This document shows positions 25,190 through 32,818 of a stretch of DNA of 64,000 bases, piece by piece. The notes below the pieces were generated by a model that was given only the letters and a program-made list of their open reading frames with translations, had not been told where the DNA came from and made no database searches. Both the position numbers and the translations under genes were made by a program. Location: positions 62,001 to 126,000 of the forward strand of contig JBFMAI010000009.1 in NCBI GenBank assembly GCA_040755725.1, read 5' to 3'. The stretch comes from JBFMAI01 sp040755725. GTDB lineage: Bacteria > Planctomycetota > Phycisphaerae > UBA1845 > Fen-1342. The first letter of the stretch is position 1. Each line of letters starts with the position of its first letter.

Positions 25190-26728
25190 TTACCCGCGGA
25201 AGAAGACCGCCGTCAGCAGCAGGAACAACGGGATCAGGATCAGGCACGAATACGCCATGTAGCCGAAGAAGCTCGGCATCTTCACGCCCGACTGCTCGGC
25301 GATCGCCTTGACCATGAAGTTGGGGCCGTTGCCGATGTACGTGTTGGCGCCCATGAACACGGCCCCGCAACTGATCGCCACCAGCAGACTGAACGGCAGG
25401 TTCCGGCCGTCGGGCAAGTGGACCAGCGCGATGTGCTGCGCCGCCAGCGCCGCCTCGTCGAACTTCAGCGACACGGCCGTCTCAAAGTACACGACGTACG
25501 TCGGGGCGTTGTCGAGGAAGCTGCTGAGCACCCCCGTCGCCCAGAAGAACTGCCACGGCCGGGTGAGGCCCAGCTCGGCGCCCTTGGCGTGCAGAATCTC
25601 GATCGGCACCTGCATCGTGATGAAGATGCCGATGAACAGGCACGCCACCTCGCCGATCGCCACGAAGTTGAACCGGTTCTCCCGCCGCAACGCCTGGCTC
25701 GTCGTCAGCCACGACAGCAGGCACATCCCCAGTTGCACGCCCTCGCGCAAGTACGGCGGCGCGTGCCAACTCGTGCCCGGAAACGCCTTGGCCGGGTCCA
25801 GGGTGGCGACCGCCGCCACGACGCCCAGCAGCCAGAGGATATTGATCATGCCTCCGACCTGCATCGGCTGCCGCTCAGTCTCGTCGCGGACGATGTCGGC
25901 CGCCGCCTCGTGCCGGTAGGCCCATGTGTCCCAGATGAAGTGGACGGCGAGCACGATCAGCACCATGAACGCCCACTGCCGCCACAGCGTCAGCGTCCAG
26001 AAAAAGTCCACGCCGCGCAGGTAGCCCAGAAACAGCGGCGGATCGCCGATCGGCAGCAGCGAGCCCCCGATGTTGGCGACGAGGAAGATGAAGAAGATGA
26101 CGGTGTGGACCTTGCGCTTGCGTTCCGAGTTGGTCTTGAGCAGGAAGCGGATGAGCAGCATGGCCGCCCCGGTCGTGCCGATGAGACTGGCCAGCACGCT
26201 GCCGATGCCAATGATCGAAGTGTTCACGGTCGGCGTGGCCCGGAGATCACCCCGGACCACGATGCCCCCCGCGATCACATACAGGCTGAAGAGCAGCACG
26301 ATGAACGGCACGTACTCCTTCAACACCGCGTGATCGAGGACGGTGAGGACCGTCTCCCAGGGCCCTTTGGTCCGCGGGTGCTCCGCGTGCGCCGCGTCGG
26401 CGGCCGGCTCGCCGTGCGCGGGAGCGTGCTCCGCCGCCGTCGGTTCGGTTGGCTGCGCCTCGACGGCCGGCGCCGACGCCGGGTGCGAAGCGGGCTGGCT
26501 GTGTTCGCCGTCGCCGCCGCCGTGCTTCACGACGCCGGTGCCGCGCGTCCCGTAGTACAGGAGGGTGATGACGGCGAGGACGAGGGAGACGAGCAGCTTG
26601 TTGCGGTTCTCCTCCCACCAATGGTGCGTGCGGTGCAGCAGGGGGAGGATGGCGATGGCCAACAAGATGGCCACGAACGGCCACATCCAGAACAAGCTGG
26701 GGGCATATGTAGCGAGGATCAGAGACAT
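25190..26728 (-). CDS. NhaD-type sodium:proton antiporter family protein
   Basis: 512 residues, about 12 membrane helices, ion-transporter superfamily. The start MSLILATYAPSLFWMWPFVAI fits a first membrane helix; the ATG at 26728 lacks a strong ribosome site. A hydrophilic insert rich in His, Pro and Ala (about residues 65-125) separates helix 2 from the rest. Signature stretches include NIGGSLLPIGDPPLFLGY and, near the C-terminus, SSFLDNAPTYVVYFE and MGANTYIGNGPNFMVKA; the Asp, Pro and Asn residues of these broken helices bind the cation in relatives. It would export Na+ in exchange for H+. The His-rich loop is unusual and could sense metal or pH. Confidence 0.82.
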   Translation of the reverse strand: MSLILATYAPSLFWMWPFVAILLAIAILPLLHRTHHWWEENRNKLLVSLVLAVITLLYYGTRGTGVVKHGGGDGEHSQPASHPASAPAVEAQPTEPTAAEHAPAHGEPAADAAHAEHPRTKGPWETVLTVLDHAVLKEYVPFIVLLFSLYVIAGGIVVRGDLRATPTVNTSIIGIGSVLASLIGTTGAAMLLIRFLLKTNSERKRKVHTVIFFIFLVANIGGSLLPIGDPPLFLGYLRGVDFFWTLTLWRQWAFMVLIVLAVHFIWDTWAYRHEAAADIVRDETERQPMQVGGMINILWLLGVVAAVATLDPAKAFPGTSWHAPPYLREGVQLGMCLLSWLTTSQALRRENRFNFVAIGEVACLFIGIFITMQVPIEILHAKGAELGLTRPWQFFWATGVLSSFLDNAPTYVVYFETAVSLKFDEAALAAQHIALVHLPDGRNLPFSLLVAISCGAVFMGANTYIGNGPNFMVKAIAEQSGVKMPSFFGYMAYSCLILIPLFLLLTAVFFRG

Positions 26729-26974
26729 GCGACTGGTTCCTATGGCGGTGGCCAAGCCAAGAGTCCGCGCCAACCGCGCCGCGGCGCGCCCTCTTTTATC
26801 GGTCGTCCGAAGCCGGCGTCTTCAGCCCGGCCCTTGCGGCCCGGCCAATTCCCGCCGATGCTCCGCCGATCGCGGCGGGGAGTGTACCCCGTCGGTGTCG
26901 GCGCGGCGAGACCGGGCCCCGAATGACCGGCCTGGATGGTGGGCCACGCGAACTGGACTCCCGAGAGTAGCCGC

Positions 26975-27937
26975 ATGTGGCCAACTCACGCTGTCATTCT
27001 TGCCGCCGGCCTGCTTGTGCTGGGGGTTGGGGGGGAGGTGCTGGTCCGGGGGGCCGCCCGGCTGGCTCGGACGCTGGGCGTGTCGGCACTGGTCGTGGGC
27101 CTGACGATCGTCGCGTTCGGCACGTCGGCCCCGGAGGCCGCCGTAACCGTTATCGCCGCCACGCAGGGGGCCACGGAGCTGGCCGTCGGCAACGTCGTCG
27201 GGAGCAACATCGCCAACATCCTGCTCATCATCGGGCTGGCCGCGCTGCTCAGTCCGCTGGCCATATCGCGTAGCTTGATTCGTGTGGACGGGCCGGTGAT
27301 GTTGGCGACCGCGGCGGCCCTGCTGATCTTCGCCCAGCGCCAGGGGCACATCACCCGGATCGAGGGGGCCGTATTCGTCGCCGGACTGGTCGTCTACACG
27401 ATCGTCGCATGCCGCCTCGGGCGTGGCGAGGCCGCCACCGGGGCCGAGGAGCCGCTGGCGGGCCTGGCACAACGTTGGTGGTACAACCTGCTGTTCGTCG
27501 CGGTGGGGATCGTCGGCGTGGTGCTCGGCGCGCGGCTCATCGTGTCGGGGGCCGCGGGCTTGGCCCGGCTCGTGGGGATCAGTGAGCACGTGATCGGTCT
27601 GACGATCGTGGCGGTCGGGACCAGTCTCCCCGAACTCGCCACGAGCCTAGCCGCGGCCCGCCATCGCCAGGCGGACATCGCCATCGGCAACATCGTCGGC
27701 AGCAACATCTTCAATGTGCTGTTCGTGACCGGGCTGGCGGCGGTGGTGCGGCCGCTCGCGGTGCCCGTGTCGATCGCGCACGTGGATGCGCCGCTGATGA
27801 TGGCCGTGACCGTGGCGTTCTACGTGTCGCTGTACAAGGGGGGGAAGATCACGCGCGGGGAGGGCGGGGTCTTCCTCGCCCTCTACGTCGCCTACCTGCT
27901 GTGGACCGCTCTGCACGCCGTCCCCGCGAGGGGGTGA
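26975..27937 (+). CDS. calcium/sodium antiporter (CaCA family, YrbG-like)
   Basis: 320 residues, ten membrane helices. The two internally repeated alpha motifs are clear: GTSAPEAAVTVIAATQG with VVGSNIANILL in the first half, and GTSLPELATSLAAARHRQ with IVGSNIFNVLF in the second. These segments line the ion path and carry the Glu and Asn residues that bind Ca2+ and Na+. The ATG at 26975 is chosen because MWPTHAVILAAGLLVLG starts at the first helix. It is divergent from the NhaD-type gene, 246 nt apart, so the two cation transporters share a control region. YrbG-like proteins exchange Ca2+ for Na+ or H+. Confidence 0.9.
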   Translation: MWPTHAVILAAGLLVLGVGGEVLVRGAARLARTLGVSALVVGLTIVAFGTSAPEAAVTVIAATQGATELAVGNVVGSNIANILLIIGLAALLSPLAISRSLIRVDGPVMLATAAALLIFAQRQGHITRIEGAVFVAGLVVYTIVACRLGRGEAATGAEEPLAGLAQRWWYNLLFVAVGIVGVVLGARLIVSGAAGLARLVGISEHVIGLTIVAVGTSLPELATSLAAARHRQADIAIGNIVGSNIFNVLFVTGLAAVVRPLAVPVSIAHVDAPLMMAVTVAFYVSLYKGGKITRGEGGVFLALYVAYLLWTALHAVPARG

Positions 27938-27967
27938 CTCACCGGTCGCAATCCGCCGGCGCAAGTG

Positions 27968-28042
27968 GGGAGGGCGAGCCTCCCGGCGTGCCGCGGCTCG
28001 GCAGGCCGGCAGGGTCGCCGCAGGAGACCGCCTCGCCCTCCC
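27968..28042 (+). repeat. family A palindromic repeat, full copy
   Basis: 75 nt, from GGGAGGGCGAGCCTCCCG to CGCCTCGCCCTCCC, with the shared core CTCGGCAGGCCGGCAGGG. It lies between the convergent antiporter and GreA-type genes. Confidence 0.8.
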
Positions 28043-28067
28043 ACGCTGCACGCTCGCGCACGGTGAT

Positions 28068-30299
28068 TCAGCTCACCGGCGTCTCGCCGGGCCGCGCGGC
28101 CTTGGCGAGCGCGTTGCCCAGCGCGACGACCTCGAACTCCGTCTCGCGCCCGTCCACCACGAGGGTCACGCGCTCGCCGACACGGGCCCCCATCAGTTTC
28201 TGCGACACCGGTGCCAGGTAGCTGTAAATCCCTTGCTCAACGTCGGTCTCGAACGGTCCGAGGAACGTCATCACCCGCTCCTGGCCGTCGGTCAGCCGCC
28301 GCAGCGTCACGCGCGACCCGATCCCCACGTAATCGGTCGGCACGTCATAAGGCGACAGCGTGCGCGCCCGGGACAGCTCATCATTGATGGCCGCCACGCG
28401 GGCCCGCAGCAGATCGCGCTCCTCCAGCGCGAACTTGTATTCCGAGTTCTCGCTCAGGTCCCCGTGCGACGCCGCCTCCCCGATCCGCTTGGCGTTCTCC
28501 GGCATCTTCACGTTGACGACCTCGTCGCGCTCGGCGGTGCGGCGGTGCAAGCCCTCCGGGGTACACCAGAGCGTCTCGCGGTCCTCCCACGGGGCGACCT
28601 GGCGCGGCGGCGCGGCCCAGAGCTGTGGGTGTACGTCACGCAGTAGGTCCAACAGGCGGGCCGGCACGTTCTCCCCCAGACCCTCGATGCGCTGCAACTG
28701 CCGACGGACCGTGATGGCCGCGGCCGCGCTCAGTTTGGACAGGCACGCGCCGGCCTTGGCGTAATCGCGGTGGCCCAGCGCGGACCGCATGCGCTGCCGA
28801 AACTCGCGCACCGCATCCGCGCTGGCGGTGATCGAGCGCCCCAGTTCGCTCACGGTGTCCAGGATCAGCCGGAAGAGGTCCTCATCGCTTGGTAACCGCA
28901 GGGCGGCGGTGCAGCTCGGCCCCTTCCACAGCCACATGAGCAGCTCGGGGTGATGCACCGGGTCGCTGAGCCCTCGGTCGATGAACGCCTGCACGGCCTG
29001 CGTGTGGCCTCCCGCCACCGCCTCCGCCGCCAGCGCATCAAGCAGTGTCGCGGAGGCGGTCGGAAGCCAGCCCAGGGCGTAGCCCAGCCAGTCCTGCGGC
29101 CGGGCGGTCCGCAGCACTTCGAGCCCCAATTCGCGCAACCCCTCCTCGGTCAGCTCTTTGAGCAACCGCCCGGGGTCGTCGGCCTCTCGCAGCATCGACT
29201 CGGCCAGCCCGCGGGCCTCTTCGCTCAGCGCCACGCCCTTGCGCGACAAACGGTGCAGCACCAGCGCCGTACCCAGCGCTTCGGCCGGCCGTCGCGGCCG
29301 AACCGTCGCCGCGTGCCGGCGCAGCCGGTCATCGAATCGCCGCAATAGTTCGGACGACGGAGCTTCCTTGTGCTCGGCCTTCTCGCGCAGGTAGGCCTCG
29401 AGGTCGGCCAGCCATTCCAGCGGCTCCTTGTGGCGTTCCACCACCGCCCAGGTTTCGTCCTCGAGGGTCAGCGCCTCGGCCGTGTAGCGCAGCGTGACCG
29501 GCGACCGGCCTTCGACAACCACGTGCGGATTGCGTTTCAGCAGCCCGCGCGTCCGCGTCCACCAGCGGGACCATTCCCCCGCGGGCAGGAACCGCGGCAC
29601 CAGCTCCTGCTTCAGCAGGTCCGCGTCGATCCGCTCGCCGTGCGCGTGAATCAGCCCGATCACGACCGCCACCGGGTCATCGTGGACCTGCTGCGTGAGT
29701 TGTTCCGGTCGCAATTCCCGCAGGACGCGAAAGTCATCCGCCGCCACGCGATCGTAATCGCGGGCCACCTCGCCGGCAGGCATCGTCGTGGTGCGCCCTT
29801 CGCGCCGCAATGTAAACAGCCCGCGCACGCGGTCGATTTCGACGACTTCGACGACGCGCCCATCGGTGCGGCTGATGAGGGCGTCGCCCGACCGCAGCGC
29901 CAGCCCCAGGTCGAGCAGCTTCAGGGCCTGCCGCACCGGCCGCCCGCCGGCCAATCCCGACGCTTGCAGGATCAGCTCGAAGCCCTCGCTCTGACCGTGA
30001 ACCGCTCGGTAAAGGTCGAGCACCCGGCGGCGCAGGTCTTCCCGTTGCGGCGCCGCCGCCAGCGCCAGGCGCGCCAGCGCTAAGCCGGCCGGCGGATCGG
30101 ACTCCGGCGCCACGCTCTGAAACACCATGTCCACCAGCGCGACGAGGCGCTCGGATTGCCCACGCCGATCCAGCTCTTCAACCGGCGCGATCAAAGCTGG
30201 GAGCGTCAGGCGGCCTTCTTCCAGCAGCTCCAGGCAGCGCAGCTCAAAGTCGTCATTCCGCCCCGACCGAATGAGTTCCATCAGTTCCGAACCCGGCAT
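28068..30299 (-). CDS. greA: GreA-type transcription elongation factor with long N-terminal extension
   Basis: 743 residues, against about 158 for typical GreA. The C-terminal 150 residues are GreA/GreB-like: GDLSENSEYKFALEERD (about 612-628) is the coiled-coil tip with the acidic residues that enter the polymerase secondary channel, followed by a FKBP-like domain ending at 743. The preceding 590 residues are mostly helical with repeat-like Leu/Ala/Arg patterns and no recognised catalytic motif. Chlamydial GreA proteins have a comparable extension, suggesting a feature shared within the PVC group. CGAGGAGACC precedes the ATG. It should rescue backtracked polymerase; the role of the extension is unknown. 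Confidence 0.85.
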   Translation of the reverse strand: MPGSELMELIRSGRNDDFELRCLELLEEGRLTLPALIAPVEELDRRGQSERLVALVDMVFQSVAPESDPPAGLALARLALAAAPQREDLRRRVLDLYRAVHGQSEGFELILQASGLAGGRPVRQALKLLDLGLALRSGDALISRTDGRVVEVVEIDRVRGLFTLRREGRTTTMPAGEVARDYDRVAADDFRVLRELRPEQLTQQVHDDPVAVVIGLIHAHGERIDADLLKQELVPRFLPAGEWSRWWTRTRGLLKRNPHVVVEGRSPVTLRYTAEALTLEDETWAVVERHKEPLEWLADLEAYLREKAEHKEAPSSELLRRFDDRLRRHAATVRPRRPAEALGTALVLHRLSRKGVALSEEARGLAESMLREADDPGRLLKELTEEGLRELGLEVLRTARPQDWLGYALGWLPTASATLLDALAAEAVAGGHTQAVQAFIDRGLSDPVHHPELLMWLWKGPSCTAALRLPSDEDLFRLILDTVSELGRSITASADAVREFRQRMRSALGHRDYAKAGACLSKLSAAAAITVRRQLQRIEGLGENVPARLLDLLRDVHPQLWAAPPRQVAPWEDRETLWCTPEGLHRRTAERDEVVNVKMPENAKRIGEAASHGDLSENSEYKFALEERDLLRARVAAINDELSRARTLSPYDVPTDYVGIGSRVTLRRLTDGQERVMTFLGPFETDVEQGIYSYLAPVSQKLMGARVGERVTLVVDGRETEFEVVALGNALAKAARPGETPVS

Positions 30300-30374
30300 G
30301 GTCTCCTCGACGTGGCGCTGCTCAACACCGTCGCGGCGTCACCAAGACGCCGCAACGCACTCCGGTCCCTCCGA

Positions 30375-30902
30375 TCAAGACCCGGCGGGCTGGGTCGTCA
30401 CCGCCGCGGCGGCGGGGGCGCTGCTGCCGTGAACGGCGCGCGCCGCGCGAAACGCCTCCAGCACCTGGTCCCGCGTCAGCGGGGCCTGGCCTTGCGCGAG
30501 GATCCTGCCGTCGGGTGCGACGATGACGAATGCGGGGACGGCCTTCAATCCCCATTGCTGGGCCAGCGGCCGGTCCCAGTCGAAATCGAGGGGGACGCAA
30601 ACGTAGGCCGCCGTCTCCGGAAGCACGGCGGGATCCTTCAAAACGTTCTCTTCGAAGTGGGTGCACTCGACCGAGTACCAACTGCGAAAATACACGAATA
30701 CCGGCCGGTTGGAGCGCGCGGCCAGCGCACGGGCGTCCTGGTACGTCGGGCCCTCCCAGTGAACGCCGTTGCTGCACCCGCCCACTACCAGCACCGCGAC
30801 CCACAGCCCCACCCGGGCCGCGCGGCGTCCGAGCGGGTAGGTTCCGCTCGGTCGCGCCGCGTGCCGTCCGGCCCCGGCTGCCAAGTCCCAGCGACGGTGC
30901 AA
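30375..30902 (-). CDS. thioredoxin-fold lipoprotein with a degenerate active site
   Basis: 175 residues, with a TTG start at 30902 two nt after the stop of the upstream gene; an in-frame GTG at about residue 30 is an alternative. The hydrophobic stretch VGLWVAVLVVGGC ends in a lipobox. The domain has the thioredoxin fold pattern: RPVFVYFRSWYSVECTHFE holds a single Cys where CxxC is expected, FDWDRPLAQQWGLKAVPAFVIV gives the cis-Pro, and GRILAQGQAPLTRDQ follows. With one Cys it may act as a thiol carrier or structural partner rather than a disulfide oxidoreductase. Exported and lipid-anchored. It follows the redoxin gene and may work with it. Confidence 0.6.
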   Translation of the reverse strand: MHRRWDLAAGAGRHAARPSGTYPLGRRAARVGLWVAVLVVGGCSNGVHWEGPTYQDARALAARSNRPVFVYFRSWYSVECTHFEENVLKDPAVLPETAAYVCVPLDFDWDRPLAQQWGLKAVPAFVIVAPDGRILAQGQAPLTRDQVLEAFRAARAVHGSSAPAAAAVTTQPAGS

Positions 30903-30903
30903 A

Positions 30904-31542
30904 CTACCTCTTTTCGTCCTTCTTCTCGGCCTGCGGCTTGTACTTGACGGAGCAGCCCCAGGCTTTCGTCTCCGCCACGGGGACTTCCTTGCCGTCCAAC
31001 ACGGCCCGCAGGGCCTCGTCCACGTAGTGCCGGGTCTCCGACTCCTTGAGGTCGCCTTGCTGGTTGTTGTGCAGGGCCCCCATGTAGACCAGTTTGCCCT
31101 TGTTGATCACGTACACGTGCGGCGTGGTCTTGGCGCCGTAGAGCCGGCCGACGCGGCCGTCGTTGTCCATCAGAATCGGGAAATCCAGCTCCTGATCCTT
31201 GGCGTATTGGATGTTCTCTTCCGGCTTGCGGAAGTGCGTGCTCTCGATGCCCAGCCACACGACAGGGTCTCTAGCATACTTGCGGCGTAGCTCTTTCATG
31301 ACCGGAACGGCCTTGACGCTCCAGGGGCACTGCTGGTTGAGCCACTCCAACACGACGATCTTGTCCTTGTAATCCGACAACGAGTGCTTCTTGCCGTTGC
31401 AGTCCAGCAACGTGAAATCGGGCGCCGGCTGGCCGATTCGTGCAGCCGGTCCCGGTTCGCCGGTGCTCGCGTCCTGAGCGGCCAGGGGGGCGACCAGCAA
31501 CGCGGCAAGAAACAACGCAGCGGGCATGAACTTCGTTTGCAT
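30904..31542 (-). CDS. secreted peroxiredoxin/TlpA-like redoxin
   Basis: 212 residues. A signal peptide (residues 1-22, ends AAQDA) precedes a redoxin domain: IGQPAPDFTLLDCNGKKHSL, then VVLEWLNQQCPWSVK, whose Cys aligns with the peroxidatic or active-site Cys but is followed by Trp-Ser rather than a second Cys. DFPILMDNDGRVGRLYGA and TPHVYVINKGKLVYMG are family blocks. A Lys-rich tail ends the protein. GAGGAG lies upstream of the ATG at 31542. Related planctomycete proteins use EWxNxxCP motifs. It is probably a periplasmic thiol-dependent oxidoreductase; the second Cys near residue 200 (WGCSVKYK) may resolve it. Confidence 0.8.
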   Translation of the reverse strand: MQTKFMPAALFLAALLVAPLAAQDASTGEPGPAARIGQPAPDFTLLDCNGKKHSLSDYKDKIVVLEWLNQQCPWSVKAVPVMKELRRKYARDPVVWLGIESTHFRKPEENIQYAKDQELDFPILMDNDGRVGRLYGAKTTPHVYVINKGKLVYMGALHNNQQGDLKESETRHYVDEALRAVLDGKEVPVAETKAWGCSVKYKPQAEKKDEKR

Positions 31543-31650
31543 CGGTTCGGTCTCCTCGGCAGAATTCCCACCGTGGCTCGCAGCGGATTCTAGCCACCGC
31601 CAGGCACGCTGCCAAGCGGTGGCGCGCGCGGGGCACCACGGGGCGATCGA

Positions 31651-32574
31651 ATGCCGGATTGCAGGCGGCTGGAAGCAGCGGAACTGGGTCACGCCCTCGG
31701 GTTGTTGCTGGCCGTCCCGGGCGACGGCCGGCCGGCGGGGGCGGGACCGGTGCAGGACTTCCGCAACTACTTGCGGGACAGCGGGGTGCAGTGGTTTGGG
31801 CTCCAGGTCAGCACGGGCGACCAGTTCAGCGCCTTGTTCTTCTCCCTGATCCTGCCCGGGCGAACTGCGATTGTCATGCTCCCCAGCCCCGGTGAGCTGG
31901 GCATCGACAATGAGCTCCAACTTGATCTGACGCGCACCGGCCTGGCGGCGTTGGCGGACCGTTCGCTGCACTACGCGCAACTGCTGTTGGAGCCCGAGGC
32001 TGCCGCGCGTCGTACTCTCGCGCTGGCGGCCGGCTTCCGGTTCCTCGCGCCGCTCCGCTACCTCGAGCGCGATATCACCTATCCTTGGACGGACCCGCCG
32101 CCGCCCGGTTCCGCCGCCTGGGTGCCTTACGGGCCGGCGAGTCACGCGGACTTCGCCGCGGTGGTGGCGGCCACATACGAGCGCAGCCTGGACTGCCCGG
32201 AACTGACGGGAATCCGTCCGATCGACGATGTGCTTGCGGCGCACAAAGCCGCCGGGCCGTTTGACCCGGCGCTGTGGGAGCTGGCCCGCGTGGGGGACCA
32301 GCTCGCGGGGTGCCTCCTGCTGTCGCGCGTGGCGCAAGGGGGCTGGCTGGACGTGGTTTACATGGGAGTCGTGCCGTCCCAGCGGGGCCGCGGCGTGGGC
32401 GAGTTGCTGCTGCGTCGCGCGCTGGTGCACTGCCGACGGACGGGCGCGCGGCGTCTGACGGTGGTGGTCGACGATCGGAACGCGCCGGCGCGTCGGCTCT
32501 ACCAGCGTTTCGGGATGCGTCCGGTGGCCCGGCGCGACGCGTATTGGTGGCGTGGGAGCGGGACGGACGGATGA
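31651..32574 (+). CDS. GNAT family acetyltransferase
   Basis: 307 residues. The C-terminal half is a GNAT domain: LDVVYMGVVPSQRGRGVGEL (about 235-254) contains the acetyl-CoA pyrophosphate loop QRGRGVG, and NAPARRLYQRFGMRPV is the following helix. The N-terminal half is a diverged, perhaps degenerate, second acyltransferase-like domain, as seen in tandem-GNAT proteins. No substrate clue. ATG at 31651 with only a weak purine stretch upstream. It is divergent from the redoxin gene and lies 244 nt upstream of dnaA in the same direction. Confidence 0.75.
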   Translation: MPDCRRLEAAELGHALGLLLAVPGDGRPAGAGPVQDFRNYLRDSGVQWFGLQVSTGDQFSALFFSLILPGRTAIVMLPSPGELGIDNELQLDLTRTGLAALADRSLHYAQLLLEPEAAARRTLALAAGFRFLAPLRYLERDITYPWTDPPPPGSAAWVPYGPASHADFAAVVAATYERSLDCPELTGIRPIDDVLAAHKAAGPFDPALWELARVGDQLAGCLLLSRVAQGGWLDVVYMGVVPSQRGRGVGELLLRRALVHCRRTGARRLTVVVDDRNAPARRLYQRFGMRPVARRDAYWWRGSGTDG

Positions 32575-32601
32575 TCGCTTGTGCATGAGCGTGAGATAAC
32601 C

Positions 32602-32621
32602 TGTGAACAAGCTGTGGATGC
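32602..32621 (-). other. two weak DnaA-box-like sites upstream of dnaA
   Basis: Minus strand TTGTTCACA (32610-32602) and GCATCCACA (32621-32613), one and two or more mismatches from TTATCCACA, adjacent to an AT-richer run (gaaaattttcccg). They could regulate dnaA or mark an origin. The evidence is thin: only two sites and neither is perfect. Confidence 0.3.
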
Positions 32622-32698
32622 CGAAAATTTTCCCGTTGTTGAGCGATTGACAGTGCGCGGGTTACGCGGCTGTCAGCGGTTTTCACGTCAGCAATGCG

Positions 32699-32727
32699 TT
32701 GCACGCGCGTGTCGGACGTGTTATGAT
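32699..32727 (+). promoter_or_regulatory. candidate dnaA promoter
   Basis: TTGCAC (32699-32704), 17-nt spacer, TATGAT (32722-32727), about 90 nt before the dnaA start codon. Confidence 0.55.
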
Positions 32728-32818
32728 TCTCTTCGCAGTTGAGCATGAGGACGCCTGAGTTCGACTATCCTCGCTAGCCGTTTCTCATATAGAGCACACC
32801 TATCGTCCGAGGTGAACC

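Noticed and set aside
25157..26926. Long plus-strand frame of 589 codons antisense to the NhaD-type gene.
   Set aside because: Composition is dominated by Arg, Gln, His and Asp as expected for the complement of a membrane protein gene; the minus-strand frame has clear membrane helices and family motifs.
32575..32818. A replication origin next to dnaA.
   Set aside because: Only two imperfect DnaA-box-like sites and no clear AT-rich unwinding element; dnaN and gyrB are not adjacent. Kept as a low-confidence feature only.
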